From Acanthaster planci (Eukaryota; Echinodermata; Asteroidea; Valvatida; Acanthasteridae): a stretch of 64,000 nucleotides of DNA. The stretch lies in assembly GCF_001949145.1 (NCBI RefSeq), contig NW_019091389.1, positions 119,764 to 183,763 of the forward strand, written 5' to 3'. Position numbers and translations under genes: made by a program. Of this stretch, positions 35,501 to 49,000 are shown piece by piece. Within the stretch, counting starts at the first letter, position 1. Each line of letters begins with the position of its first letter. Under the pieces are notes generated by a model, which worked only from the letters and a program-made list of their open reading frames with translations, was not told where the DNA came from and searched no databases.

Positions 35501-38500
35501 TATGCACTATCTCCGACTGCCGTCAATTATTTTATTACTTTTTACGTACGCATCAATTTAACACCAAATCACCATTAGTATTGACGAGTATGTGCCAACC
35601 TTGCCGTTCGTGTGTGTATACCCGAGGACAAAACAGGTCCCCTATACAAGGCTGTGTGAACCTTATGTGATCCAAGTCAGGTCCACACAAGGTCCTTCCT
35701 CCTTGGGTCAGGGTTATCCGTAGTTAAAGGCGCAAAAGTCAACCAACCATTAACAAAACGAAATAGATTTTGCCGAACCTAGTAATTTGGTACTACAGTG
35801 ACAGTGTTGAGGGCAAGTGGGATGGCAAGAAATGTACCGTTTACAGTATCACTAAAAAGTATGTTTCTCCAAAAAATGCTCCTTTCAGACAGAACAATGT
35901 CTGGCCTCGACTAAAAAGTTAATTTCTCCATCCTCCAACACCGACATCTTTAAACAAAGCCGTAACCCCAAAGAAAGAATTGTCTGTAAGACTGCACAAG
36001 ACAGAAAACAGCCAATTATGAGGGTTGACCATGGCAACCTGAAGTATCGTAAACAACCAAATTGACACTTTTATTTTCCAAACAGTACTATGAATCCATT
36101 TTACTTGACTACATCTCCGAGGCATGTAAAGTTTTTTTGTGACTTGCCGATAGTATTTACTGAATTTAATTTTAAGTTTGATTTATCTATTAAGAATGTC
36201 AAAGGAAAACACATTTTACCAAATTTCACGTGGATAGGTCAAGAATGATTTTCAAGTTAATGTACCAATATTCTTTTGATCTGATATATCCATGTGACAA
36301 AAAGAACGTTAAAACATAGTTTCTTTTAATCCAGCGAATCCCGCACCTTGCGCAAAACTGCATTGTCTATACTAAAATGAAATAAATTGTATGCATGTTT
36401 TTGCTGATAATGAACTTTTTTGTTTCCTCTTCCTGCTACCAAGGAAAAAACAAGTTTTTTAAATCTTTGGAAGAAATTTAACAACTACGGATCTTTTGGT
36501 TTTTCACTAAAATTTTCATGGGGTATAATTTCGAAATCATCAGGCCTTACTCACATTTTTCCTCCCCCGCTAGTCATTTTCCCACATACAGCAAATCTTC
36601 GAAAGATGGGATAATCATTTGATAAACATGAAAAAAAATCTTCACCAAGCTGCACAATGAAAATATCCGCCACTGTAAGCAAAAATCAAAGTGGTATGTA
36701 TATTGCACGTTATCTTCTAAATTCCCAAAGCTGGACCGAGTATTGAAAGCATAAAACAATCATACCGTCGAGCCATCTTGTGCTTTTATCTTGAATTCGT
36801 CTTCTCACAATTGATATTCCCACAGAGAAGCTTTCTTCACGGAGAGAATATTGCTTTTGTATAATTGGATATTGCCAGTTGCTTGGTCTAACATGCCAAA
36901 GGCTAACTTTCCGCATACGCATGTACAATTTGTCCAAATATTTTGACCAAATGTCTGAAGCCAAACAAAAGTAAACTAGTCTTGATAATTCAGAGAAATG
37001 TACAGGGAATTCATATTTAAACATGTGTTCCACTTTAGCACCAAAAATATTGTAAACCTTTCATTCAACAGCCTCCTTTTATTTTACAAATTTTTTCTCA
37101 TAAACTACACTCCACGAATGGAAAAAATGAGTGCTTTTGTTTGTTACTTTTTCTTTCAAATTTATCCACTGCAACAGTGCATTTTTGCTTCACTTGATAT
37201 TAAGTTACAATGTATAGATTTCCTTCAATGACTTAATACTTGAAATACGTGTGTGTTTACATTCTATATTTGAAATCTCAGATTTCCTTTCCCAAAAGCT
37301 TTAAATTGCGCTTTATCAAAAAGTCTAAAGGTTTCCTGTGAAGAAAAAGCTTTGGAAGGAAAAATTAAGGGACAAAACATAAAGACATCCGTCAAGAAAG
37401 ATAATGAAACCTATATAAGGGCTTGCTTCATCACTGCATTGAATCTCAAGGTCAACACTATACAAATTGATGAAAATTGTTCGCAAAGTAAAAACAAAAC
37501 TGCCCAACTCACACCTCACTTTTCTTCGACACATACCGGAAACCAAACATAAACTTTGTAATTAAGTACAATATTTGTTCAGTTTCTGCTTTTTCCATTT
37601 GAGTAAGCTTGCAAGTACCCAACAGGATAGTCACCATAACTCCATCTCATATACACAAATCGAACAATACAGCAAACTTGTGCAAAATCACAACTTTCCA
37701 TTGGCATAAATATTTGGCTTATCACACAAACAGCAGCAACCAAGATTTCTTCTGACCCAAGGTAAACCTTCAAGATACTGAAAACATCAGAGGATAGGTT
37801 CAGTGTCATCCTCATAATAGGTAAGTGTTTCAATGAAAAGAGGCATATTTAAAATCCAATGGAAACAAGAAGATCGGGGCCCAATTTCGCAGCTCTGCTT
37901 AGCACACAATTCCAAGCTAACAAAGGCTCCACGTATTTCAGGGAGACCGTAAGCAGTAAGCAAAGCCAAAGGCATGCTGACCTTGGAAGAAAAATTTACT
38001 TCAACTTAGTGATGTAACAATAGAAATTGCTATGTGCAACCACTTGGACAAACACACCAAGCACTGCCATGATATAGTGCTTAAGATCATCATATTTTCT
38101 GATAAAGTTAGCATGACTTTCTGCTAACTATTAAGTAGCTCTGTAAAATTGGGCCCAGATGGGGCGGGGGCACTGATACGGACCCTACCCCCAATTTTAA
38201 GTTTTGTTTTCATCAAGATAACTGTCTCTTCCTGCCTTTTCATTTTTTGATCGCAACTTATTATGTTATAAATCAAAAGATAGAAATTATCATAATATAA
38301 CATGCCCCACTCTTGTATTTGGTGTGTCCCTTCTGTTAATGCTGGGTACCCCACCCCCTTGCAAATGCTGGATTTGCCACCAATAATCAGGGTTTGTCAC
38401 ACTAATTTGCGTATTTTTGTTGGGGAGGGTGGATAAATTATACACAGCTGTGGCCTACATTGCTGATACAAATAAATATTAATGTATTTTGGGAGTGGGT

Positions 38501-41500
38501 GGAGTTGAGAGTGAATGGGAGGCAGGTTGAATCCTCAATTCTCATTCTCTTTCTGCCACACTGCAAAACCTGCTTTTGATTGTTTGAGCAATCTGCACAG
38601 GCATGGCTACAAATGAAAAGCACCACTTCCCTCCTGTAACAATGGAACGCCTTTCTGACAAACTCTCCAGCAAACACTCTTTTGTATTGCACTCACTGAA
38701 CATCACTGCAGTCACAGAGGTCAGTCTGAAAAATCATCCTGTAAACAAACACACAGAGGAAATAAAGTTAGCACCTAAAACAAGGGCAGACTATCATTAC
38801 CTAAGAATGGGATGATTTGTATTCTCCAGGTCCTTAAATTCATTCAATTGATTTTTGTTAAGTAGCTGTTAAGCATATTTATCATATTTTGTGGACTTCC
38901 AAGATAAAAACAAAATTATCTCCCAAGAGATATACCTATTAGAAAATGCACCAACGAACACAGAAAAAATAAATCAGATCATAAATTTTTATGGACAATT
39001 ACTAGGCTTTGTCAGTTATTAGTTTGGGTTTTTGTTCAGTTTGGGATATCGTCACTCCAAAACTTCAAATTTATCATGTTAAGGACAGGTTATCTTTTTT
39101 TTCCTGTTATCACCTGAGAATTCTAAACCATTGAACATGTCGACTGGCTGATTTGCCAAATGATAGCTGATGCGTATTTGACTGTCCATCTGTTGTATGA
39201 CATACTTTTGAGGTGAGTGTAGCCACTAGACAGAGTGTGTGTGTGTGCATTTGCCGAGTCAACAAAAGATCAAGCTGGGAACACAACAGCAGTGAAATTT
39301 GACGATCAAAATTGGCTCTCTGTGTGAACTATCTCACTTGTATCGTAACTGCGGATTTTGTGTAAAAAGACAAATTGAGCACTATAATACTGATGGATGA
39401 AAACTTAATGTTTGAGTGTGCATTGACATGATAAGAAACAGGGGAAAATGAAAGACAAAATGGTAAATGATCACTCGATTGCCATCCGTGCACAGCACCC
39501 TGCCTGGGAAAAAACCCTTATCATGGTATCCATGTTTACCCGGGACTGTGGTACACGAAAATGCTGACCCCCCATTTTCAATGCGTCACACAACCAATAG
39601 AAGAGGACCGGTATCAAGGTGACTATTAATCTAAACAAATAACACTTTGGCCGCGATAATTTATTTCTGTGCTAAGTCACTGGTGAGTACGCAATGAATC
39701 TGGGTCTCACCACCATGGGTGCCAATTCACGATAGGATATGGAAATCAGGCGGCAGTATTTCTTGACATTTTTTTGAATGGTGTAAACCTTCAAAATCAA
39801 TGCATAGGAACATCTTGACAGGAAAAAAAAGAACATGCTGATCACAGATGCAGCAAATTTACTTGAAATAAACTGACAATAGAAGAAATTAGAAAAACAC
39901 CAATCTGATAATGGATCAGCTATTTGCAAAGACAAAGTTAATCTGTGGATCTAAATATCCATAGAGATACATATAGACTGACCTAAGGAGATACCATTAC
40001 TACAGTGACACAATACTGAAGCACACTATGACAAGTCACACCACCTGATCAAAGAGGTGTATTCCCAGGCAGGGGCCTCCTCTAAACATGCTACCAATGG
40101 TTAAATGGTCCCTAATCATGTATGCAAGATGAGCCTAAATAACTAAATAACTAATTTTTAAAGGCTAAATAACAATTTTTAAAAACCCTGTTTGAACAAC
40201 CAACTCCTTCAACAATATTTGAGAGGGCTTAAAATATCTCTAACCCCTCACTTAATGCCCTCTAGGTTACAGCGCAAGCAATATACAACTTCTAGATGAA
40301 ACTACAAACCATTAGGGGCATTTTCAACCAGTTCTCAAGACCCAACACCATACGTTCGTTCACACTTTACCTTAATCCCTCTAACTATCAGATTAATTGT
40401 GTGCAGTGATGGCTATAAAAGTGTAGTTGAATTAATCTCACTAATTACGCAAAACGAGCAGGTTGATCAAATAAACGTTCTCCTTCTTTGATAACCTAAA
40501 TTGTAATCACAAAATAAAAAACGTTAATTTCAAAACCAAAACAAAAAAGAAAAACTAACAATTTCCATGAAAATGTATTAATACACACTGTAAATACTTC
40601 ATGTACTGCATTGTTTCTAAATTTGTTTCTAAGTTTTTAAAGGGTGTGAAAAACGAACTATAGTATAAAAAATGTATCAAATCCCAAAAAAAAACAACGG
40701 TTCAGAGGGCAAACCAAATACAACATGTGACAATGGCACTTGGCCATCCCTGATCATGTTAACAAACTTTACTTCTGGTCTTTGTTGTATTAACTGACGG
40801 AGTTGCAGAAAGCTGATTGGGATTAATTCTATATACATGTGTTTTTTTTCTTGATTTACTAGGCTTCACTTTGTGTTTCTTTGGAGTTTGTCTCTCCTAC
40901 ATATCATAATGAGATGCAACACCATTCATCCTGTTCAATTCCCTGTAAGCAAACAGGGAAAGCTCTTTAAATTTGGGCCACACATGAAGTCCTTGAACCA
41001 TGAAACAGGAAAATAATCTGGGTCCTGTGCTACAAACGTTACATGTACCTCACAGGGATCTCATGAATCATGAAAAAATAATGTAGTGCCTGAAAAATCG
41101 ATAATTCAACCCTCGTCATATTTCAGGATTCATGCCATTGAACTAGTCTGGTACCATCCATGGCTGTACTAGTCACTTTTGATTTTTTTACAAGTAGTTC
41201 ATGAAAATTCAGAACAACTCACAAAAACTCAACCCATTTAACCTCAGAAAAAAATACTTACATGTAGTGCATTATTATCATCTTATTATGAAGTGAAAGC
41301 ACTTGCCAATATATTCCAATGTCACTAAACCCCCTGTGGAAATATCTCTTGCTTGTTTGTGGTAAGTTGAACCTATAGCAACATCAATTTCAACTGATAT
41401 CATTTCTAATTAAGGATTTGCTGTTTAAGTCAAGAAATTTTGATTAGTCGAAATTAAAAGTGGACATGGGTCCAGATACGCATCACTTGCAATGAACTGG

Positions 41501-44500
41501 ATTCAAAGATTTTTTTCCAATCAACTATTGAGGGTGTAATTCTTCATATAGTTTAATATTATATCAATCATTAATATAAAAAAGAATCATTAAGGTGAAA
41601 ACAAACACAAACAAAATTTATATATTTAACAGAGGAAATAATCTTTCTTTTTTCCCTTTATACTTGAGGGGGGAAATGAGGTAAAGAGTAAATAGCCTGA
41701 TTTGACTGCAACAAAATCAGAACAGGTAAGTGGTAGGCTCTGTATTAATGAGATTAAAGTCTGTGGTTTTGTGTACTAGTTGAACATAATGAGCATGCAT
41801 TACCATCACCTAGTTATCGCATAGTGGCTGTTAACCTTTAAACACCATACCCCACGTACAGCTGGTACAGCGCCACAAACTGCTTATCAATTTTTAAAAT
41901 CTGCTATTGGTATCAGACTATTGAGATCCATGCGCTTTTACCTCTTGGGAAATATGACTCAGAATTCAAACAAGGCTGGGTACTGCTTTACACGGTGAGA
42001 AAACATGTTAGGTTTTGAACTGTCTGTTAGAAATACCAGCACTCAATTTCCATGTGACACCTATCTTCCCATCACAATTTCAATTGAAATTTGTATGACG
42101 CACCCTCATATGTTATGCATCATTTTATCACTTGGAGCAGACATTATCTACAAAATGTACCAAGTGTCCTTAGGGTTTTTGATACTGTTTCTCATTAACA
42201 TAATTATAAATCAAGAGAATACATTTCTCTACATGCAGTTGTTTGAGTGACTACAAGTTCAAACGTTGCCAGCTTAGTGTATGATTGATATGTCACATTA
42301 CTTAAACCTAAAAGGTGCAGCTGTGTTAACACAGAATAATTTGATGTTAAGCATAGTTATTATGTCGGTGTAAATGACATAGTTTTCTTTTCAAAATGTT
42401 AATAATAGAACTAAATTGGTGTAAGGTGAAAACTTACAATGACACCAAACAGCAATGACACTTCTCTCTAATGCACAGTTAGACTTATTTCATGCTTTCC
42501 TCAATTCAGGTTCTGCATGTGACATCAAAAAAGCAAATTTTTGCAACCTGTACTTTTGACTCAGCTCAATCATTTCTTGCAGTTTTCCTTGCACTCTAGT
42601 AACATTTCATGGAAATTCCAGAATGCCCCTACATGTAGGTGAACCAAATCTAGGATTTATCTGACGAAGCAATTTATTCCAGGATTTTCTTCAAGGGGCA
42701 AAAACTTTCAAGCTTTTCCTAAACAGGACCCAAATTTCTGGAGTTTCAAAAACGGTCATAATGTTTAAGACTCCAGGTTCTCTTTGACTGTCCCTGAATT
42801 TAAGAACTTCCCTATAAGTACCCTAAAATCCAAAGCTTCCAAAAAGATTCCCCAATTTCTTAGACTTTCTATACTGAATTAAAATTTCAAAGCCCTTCTA
42901 AAACACCAAGGCTTCAAGCCATTTCAAAATGCACCTCAAACCCAGGACTTAATATCCTAAACTGGCAGAAAATTGACCAAAATTTCAATACCCCTGAAGA
43001 GTTTCAGACACCAAGGTAAATGTGGCCATTCAAGAGTAACAAATACAATGGCCTAGCCAACCCACTCTGCATTTATGCTTGATATTCATGGCCCTGCTAG
43101 AGCACACTGGACAAAGGGGACATGTTATCCATAGAATTCTGTCTGCAAGGTCGCAGGTTCTGCTCCAGTGAAAAACTGGCATTATGTAACTACACATTGA
43201 ACTGATGAAACTTCACAAGGTAAAACTAGGACAATTTCTCAATGTACATTGCCATTTAATATCATAAAAAAATAATGCTTAAAAAGAACAATGCCAAAAC
43301 TGTGTGTGGTACCACAGTGTGTGAAATTAGGCCAGAAAAGTGGATAGACAAAATGTACAAGCAGTGCGACCAATTTAGCTTTACCAAGGCCTCATGAGAA
43401 CAACTCTCACAGTTTCAATGTTATGAGCACAAAAAAAAAGGTTAAAACATCCCCAGGGTTCCGCCTTCGGGACCTTGACATTGACATTTCCTTCAAACAT
43501 TTGTCCATTTACAGCTGCTTTTGATCAGACAATTACCAAAAGTGGTCAGCAGATGTCTGATTTCCAACTGTAAATTTACGGTCTGGTATCGCAGGACCTG
43601 AAAAATGATTATAGGATGATTCGCAATAACAATAACAATAATAATGTTAAAACATATTGTTACATTAAAATGGTGCCGGTGATGGCAAACATGGTGGTTT
43701 TTGTCAGCAACAAGGACACTGGTGTAACTTGGATAAAATTTCTGAAGAGGAAAACCTTTGGGAACACAAAATTGTAATCTGAAAATCCAAAAAAGTTGTA
43801 TTATTCATTAATTAAGAACATGAATTTTTCAAAGCTAAGCACAGTCAAGCTTGACAAAGGTTTAATGTTGTGTCAATGCTCCAACTTCATTGCTTGGTGG
43901 TTTCGTGGTGGTGCGTAATTATGGTACCAACTTTTCAAGTGAAATAGGAATCAGTTTGACCAGCTCCAGATTGGGTATACATTTCTTCAAACATGCAAAT
44001 AATCACATAAAAAAATATCCCTTTTACAGCCAGAACCACCACCATGAAAAGCAAATTTTCTGACAAAGCATTAAAATTCAGTTCATGAAACAGAATTTTA
44101 GTAAATCTAAAAACAGACAGCTTGTGTAAATGCTTTTGCAAATTTTGCCTTGACATGATGGCTTAAAACAGGCATACTGATAAACCTTTTTGACCGAACA
44201 ATTATGCACCTGTATGGCCTGACGTTGAATAAAATTTATTACACACCTGTGGTTGGGTATAACTTTTGCATGCATGTGCTCTCAGTCACTAGTACATCAT
44301 GCATGATTTTCTCCTTTTTGAGATGGCCGCAAGATTTTTAATTTCTGACGGTATTCTTTTTTGTACGATTGTTTTCGTTCATCTTCTTAGGCAGCTGAAG
44401 CCATATTTCAATATTCGTTTCAAGTGGGTACTGTTTCATGCTCCAACTAACGTTATATCATGAAATCATCATTTGCATACAGCAATGCATGGTCAGTGTG

Positions 44501-46086
44501 GTACTTATGGCCATCTATCACAATGCCTAACACTTTTGTATGCAACATTTCAATTGGTTAATATGCCTGGTCCCCAATGCATCTGTTTACATCCCATGTC
44601 CCAATCACAGATGCTCTAGCTTAGTAGATTACGATGTCGAGCAGTGTAGTCTACACTCGTAGCCATACAATGTATACTTCCAGCCTTTGAATGAGGATTT
44701 TATCAGGTGAGTTAAAATAGTCAAAACCCATATTTTAGGGGGGAGGGGGAAACGTACGGTCTTCTTTTCAACAAATTCCCATATGAAATATATGTAGACA
44801 AGTCATACTAGGTGGCAGGTCTGTTCATGTTTGGGTGGGGGCTAAGGCATTCATGGAAGAGGGGAATGTTACTCCCTTTGAAGTTATTACATTTATTCAG
44901 CAACATTTATTTATGGACAGGCGATGTTTATTCCTGTCAACATGACATGCAGAGCAACACCAAATCAATTAAGTTATTTAGTATTTGACTGATTGAATAT
45001 CCCTTCAATTGAATATTCAGATTCCGGTAATTTATTTGGCACAACCTTAATGCAGAATTGTACAGCCTGGGTTCTTTGTAGATGTACTTAAATGTATGAG
45101 AATTAAAAAAAATTAATAAACCTGTGTGACATCAAAATATGGCATTTGATACATAATTAAATGTACATTGATAAAACGACAACCCATGGGCATGATTTCT
45201 GTGCTTGTAAGTATGTGAGATTACTTGACAGTGGTTATTGTGGCTATGGAAAATGGTAATGTCGCATCACATGGGAAATGTTGGATATTGTACATGTGTA
45301 CAATGAACAGGTACATGTAATTGCAAAAACAGAACAATATAAGGAAACCAACCTGGGATGCTTTGTGCTTGAAAGTTCAAGTTCGTGTTAAAGCCTTGAT
45401 GAGTAAAAATGAATGAAAGCGGTTTAAGAGTGAATCTCATCCCAACTGTGTTATCTCTCTCTTTTCCTTTATTGGGGAGCGTTTCTTGAGTACACATACA
45501 TTGGTGGTTGGTCTCAAGGTAGAATGACCTCCTATAGGCGCTGGTCTCATTTTCCTCTTTCCCACTCACTGGCTTGGATTTTCACTTCTATCGTGTTTTG
45601 GTATATTTTGCCTCTGTTTCTTTTATATTGAATGTTTCTATTTCTATTACTGTCATTCTTTTTTATGGATTCTGCCAGTGTCATAAAATAAAATAACAAT
45701 AAGAATATCTGCCTAACAAACACTAGCAATGCAATTTTGTTCATACAACCCTTGAATTTGCCCATTTGTGTCTTAATTCACCACATTTTCAAGTTTTTTT
45801 ATAGGGCATTTCGGTTTCCATGGGAATGAATATTTCCATAATCATCAGCATAACAACTGGGAAGAAAATCTCAATATTAGACTGATATGTATGCAAATTA
45901 ATGCTGGAATTTTTCACATTTTGCTGCCTTGAATTTCCTGTTCTTTGGTGATTCACTGTTGTGTAAGAGTGTGACAATACACCAATGTGCAACCCTGTCT
46001 CAAAAATGTTTTCAATTAGCACATTGGGGTTTCACCATCTCAATAGAAAACTCATAAATTATTCAACTAAATAAAAAACTATTCAT
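32534..46086. other. Long intergenic stretch; repeats but no gene supported
   Basis: It comprises AT-rich DNA between the start of the PRR15-like ORF and the 3' end of STK11IP. I see one clear MITE (37877-38156), a GT microsatellite near 39237 and an AAC/AAT run near 43627. A stretch of degenerate repeated phrases lies at 42600-43010. The part just below 46087 should include the STK11IP 3' UTR, whose end I cannot place. Near 32600-33100 the DNA is less AT-rich and could contain the PRR15-like promoter. Confidence 0.45.
37877..38156. repeat. MITE with GGGCCCAATTT ends, family B, copy 1
   Basis: It begins GGGCCCAATTTCGCAGCTCT and ends AGCTCTGTAAAATTGGGCCC, inverted repeats of about 20 bp or more. 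Interior words GGAGACCGTAAGCAGTAA and GATGTAACAATAGAAA recur in the same order at 46282-46563. No ORF. Confidence 0.8.
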
Positions 46087-49000
46087 TTAACCAACCTCAA
46101 ATGTTAACGCCGGGTGAACCGTCTGCTTGAGCTCCACACCAAACATCTCCTTCCAAGGTGTCTGAATAGCGTTCAGGAGGCAAAGCAAGGAGGTGCTGTT
46201 CTCAGTTGAAATGTGCCAGTAAGATTGCTCTGAAGTATCCTAAAAATAAAGCCATGAGTTATAACATGCTTAGTACGTCCTGGGCCCAATTTCAAGGTGC
46301 TGCTAAGCACACGATTTTATGCTAATAGAGGCTCGGCATATTTCATGGAGACCGTAAGCAGTAAAAGCAGTAACAAAAGGCATGTTAACTTCAGAGGAAA
46401 CATTTGCTTAACCTAATGACGTAACAATGGAAACCCCTCTGAACGCCCACGCCATTTTTGTGCTAAGCACAGCGACCATGAAATGTTCACCACAAAATAC
46501 ACTTAATGTTAAGCAAATTTTTGCGCTATGGTTAATGGTAAGCAGCGCCCAAAAATTGGGCTCTTATGTTAAAACTCAGATAGTAAAATCAACAGAACAC
46601 AGTATTTTTTGTGTGGTGTTATGTTTACGTCCATTGTGAGATGGGCATAAGTATGGGTGATGTCTACTCATGCCAATACCGTAAGAGGCAAGTATGTAGG
46701 TTTGCTGACTAGGCGAAAAAGTCATGAACACTAGTAATAAACAAGTCGCAGGTGTCTTCTGAATGCACATTACTGTTAGGGATTCATGTCAGTTGACCTT
46801 TGATGATACAACCTGAAAGGTCACAAAGTGGCCATCGTGAACTCACAAATGTTCTTAGTTGAACACAGAGGGAAAGAAACAACCTTTGTTGGTGAGGAAC
46901 AATCAGTGATTCTCAACAGATAAAAGCTCCAAAATCAGACAAGACACATTCTAAGACATCACACAATGAGAAAACAAGGAAGAGATAACAAAAAGGCTGG
47001 TGCCAAATGGAAAAGAGGACACAGCCATTCAACTCTTACACATAAAATTAAACCATCACTCATGAAGTCTTATTGGATGGGTCGCTGTAACAAATATAAT
47101 TCACTGCAAATCACTTACTTCATGGAAAAACACAATGGAAATGTCTGATGGAGTATCTTCATACAGCTCCTGGAGAACGCAAGAAAACAGTGCATTATGA
47201 AAACTATGTTGTGAGTAGAAAAATATTTAATTTTGTACCTACAAGCAGCCACGATAGCCATGTCACTGTTACACTGAAATATTGAAATTAAAGCCTCTGA
47301 GCTTGTTTACATAATCATAAAGACAACTTTTTGTGAGGTCCAAATAGTCAAATTCAACTTTATCTTCAAGATGGTGACAAATATCTTGAAAAACAACAAA
47401 ACAGCAGCAAACACAATATCACCACAACAAAACAAACCTCCCCCCCACAAAAAACAACCTTCTCCTTGCAAAAGCTGGTAATGTACTCACCACTTCACCA
47501 ACGTCGGTGATCTTGTGATGGTCCTTGAGTGTGAATTGCACCGTTTTGGCCTGCCCTTTCGTCTTGGTCTGTCTCAGTGGCCAAAAATGGTTCTCCTCGG
47601 CCAGGTAAAGGTCACTTGGAGTCACTACAATGCTGACTGGCACAAGGTCAATGGCCAATGCTATGGGAATATTGGAAGTGAAAGAGAGTTCAGAGCAAAC
47701 AGGACACTGAACTGTGCATTGAAGTTTGATCAACTGACTTCAATTAACACTGACTCCCACCAAAACACAATCTGAAGCAGTCGGAAACACTAGCTACAGG
47801 ACAAACTTGTACAAACTCTATTATTATGTGCTGGACTATAATAAAACATTGCTTAGCAGTTTTACCAAGGATATATTTAGTCAGGAACAAAATTCCTCCA
47901 ATAAAATCTTGATGACTGACAAAAAGAGTTGCTGTAGTTATGTAATGAACCAGTGAACCAGAAACATACCAAGGGTAGAACGTGTTAAATCAACATGCCT
48001 ATTACCAGTATACATTGAAAAGTTACCTCAGCTGACATGCAGAGAAGTGAATGCAAACTGCAGTTAAGAATGTGACAAATGATGTGGAACTTAATATAAA
48101 AAGTATGAACAAAACAATGTAAGATATGTCTGGCATCACAGAGTACAACATCTTCTCTTGATGCAATGCATGTCTCTATCTGCCCTGAACTGGAACAAGA
48201 GAGGGTACATTTTACACAGAAATGGCAGTTGTCTGGCGGAGACTCACCACGAGTATGCATCGCTTTATGCATGTTTTGCAGAGGACACACTAAACGAGAA
48301 GAAACGATTTCTGTTTAAATGTGTAACTTAGTCTTCCCACGTGCACTGGGTGCATTCATGGGCTAGGTTGGAAATCTTTTCTTTGCTTGTGAGGGTGCAT
48401 TTTAACTCAGGGCGGATAGTGACTGAATATTAAAAAAAATTCATCACTAGTAAAAAACAACACTGACTCAACATCATGGAAACGTCCAAGGGCTAAACAT
48501 TCACGAGCAGCTCTGAAATCCTCTGTTTCTGAAAATGATACACGCTGTTCAGTGTATAGCTCAAAGAAGACAGACAAAACAATGTTGTTAGTACATATCA
48601 TGCTTAGGTGATAACAGACACTAAATGTTGCGGTGCTGTATAAATGTTAGTTATTAATTCAAGCATAGCACAACAATAAATGGAATACTTTTGGAGGTGT
48701 GGCTTGTGTGTTTCCAATCCAGATTCAGTAAACCTTGGTAAAAACAAAAACAAAAAGGAAGACATGGATTTTTATGAACTAGGTTTTTGTCCTATACGAT
48801 GTGGTTAGTGTCTCGGTCAAGTCCTTCAAAGGCTATCTTGACAATCTATCACACGTCCCATCACAAGTCTGGTTTACAAGCAAACAGGGCAAGAACATTA
48901 AGGAGAAATTAAGGAGCAATTTTTTCAATGTTCATTTGAACAGAGCGTGACTTGAGATAGATGACTTGAGACAGACTTGTCAGGACTTCTTTTGCACTTG

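Noticed and set aside
43110-43180. tRNA-like stretch (AGAGCACACTGG ... GGTCGCAGGTTCTGCTCC)
   Set aside because: The B-box-like segment is present, but the A box and cloverleaf pairing are too poor to call even a SINE fragment with confidence.
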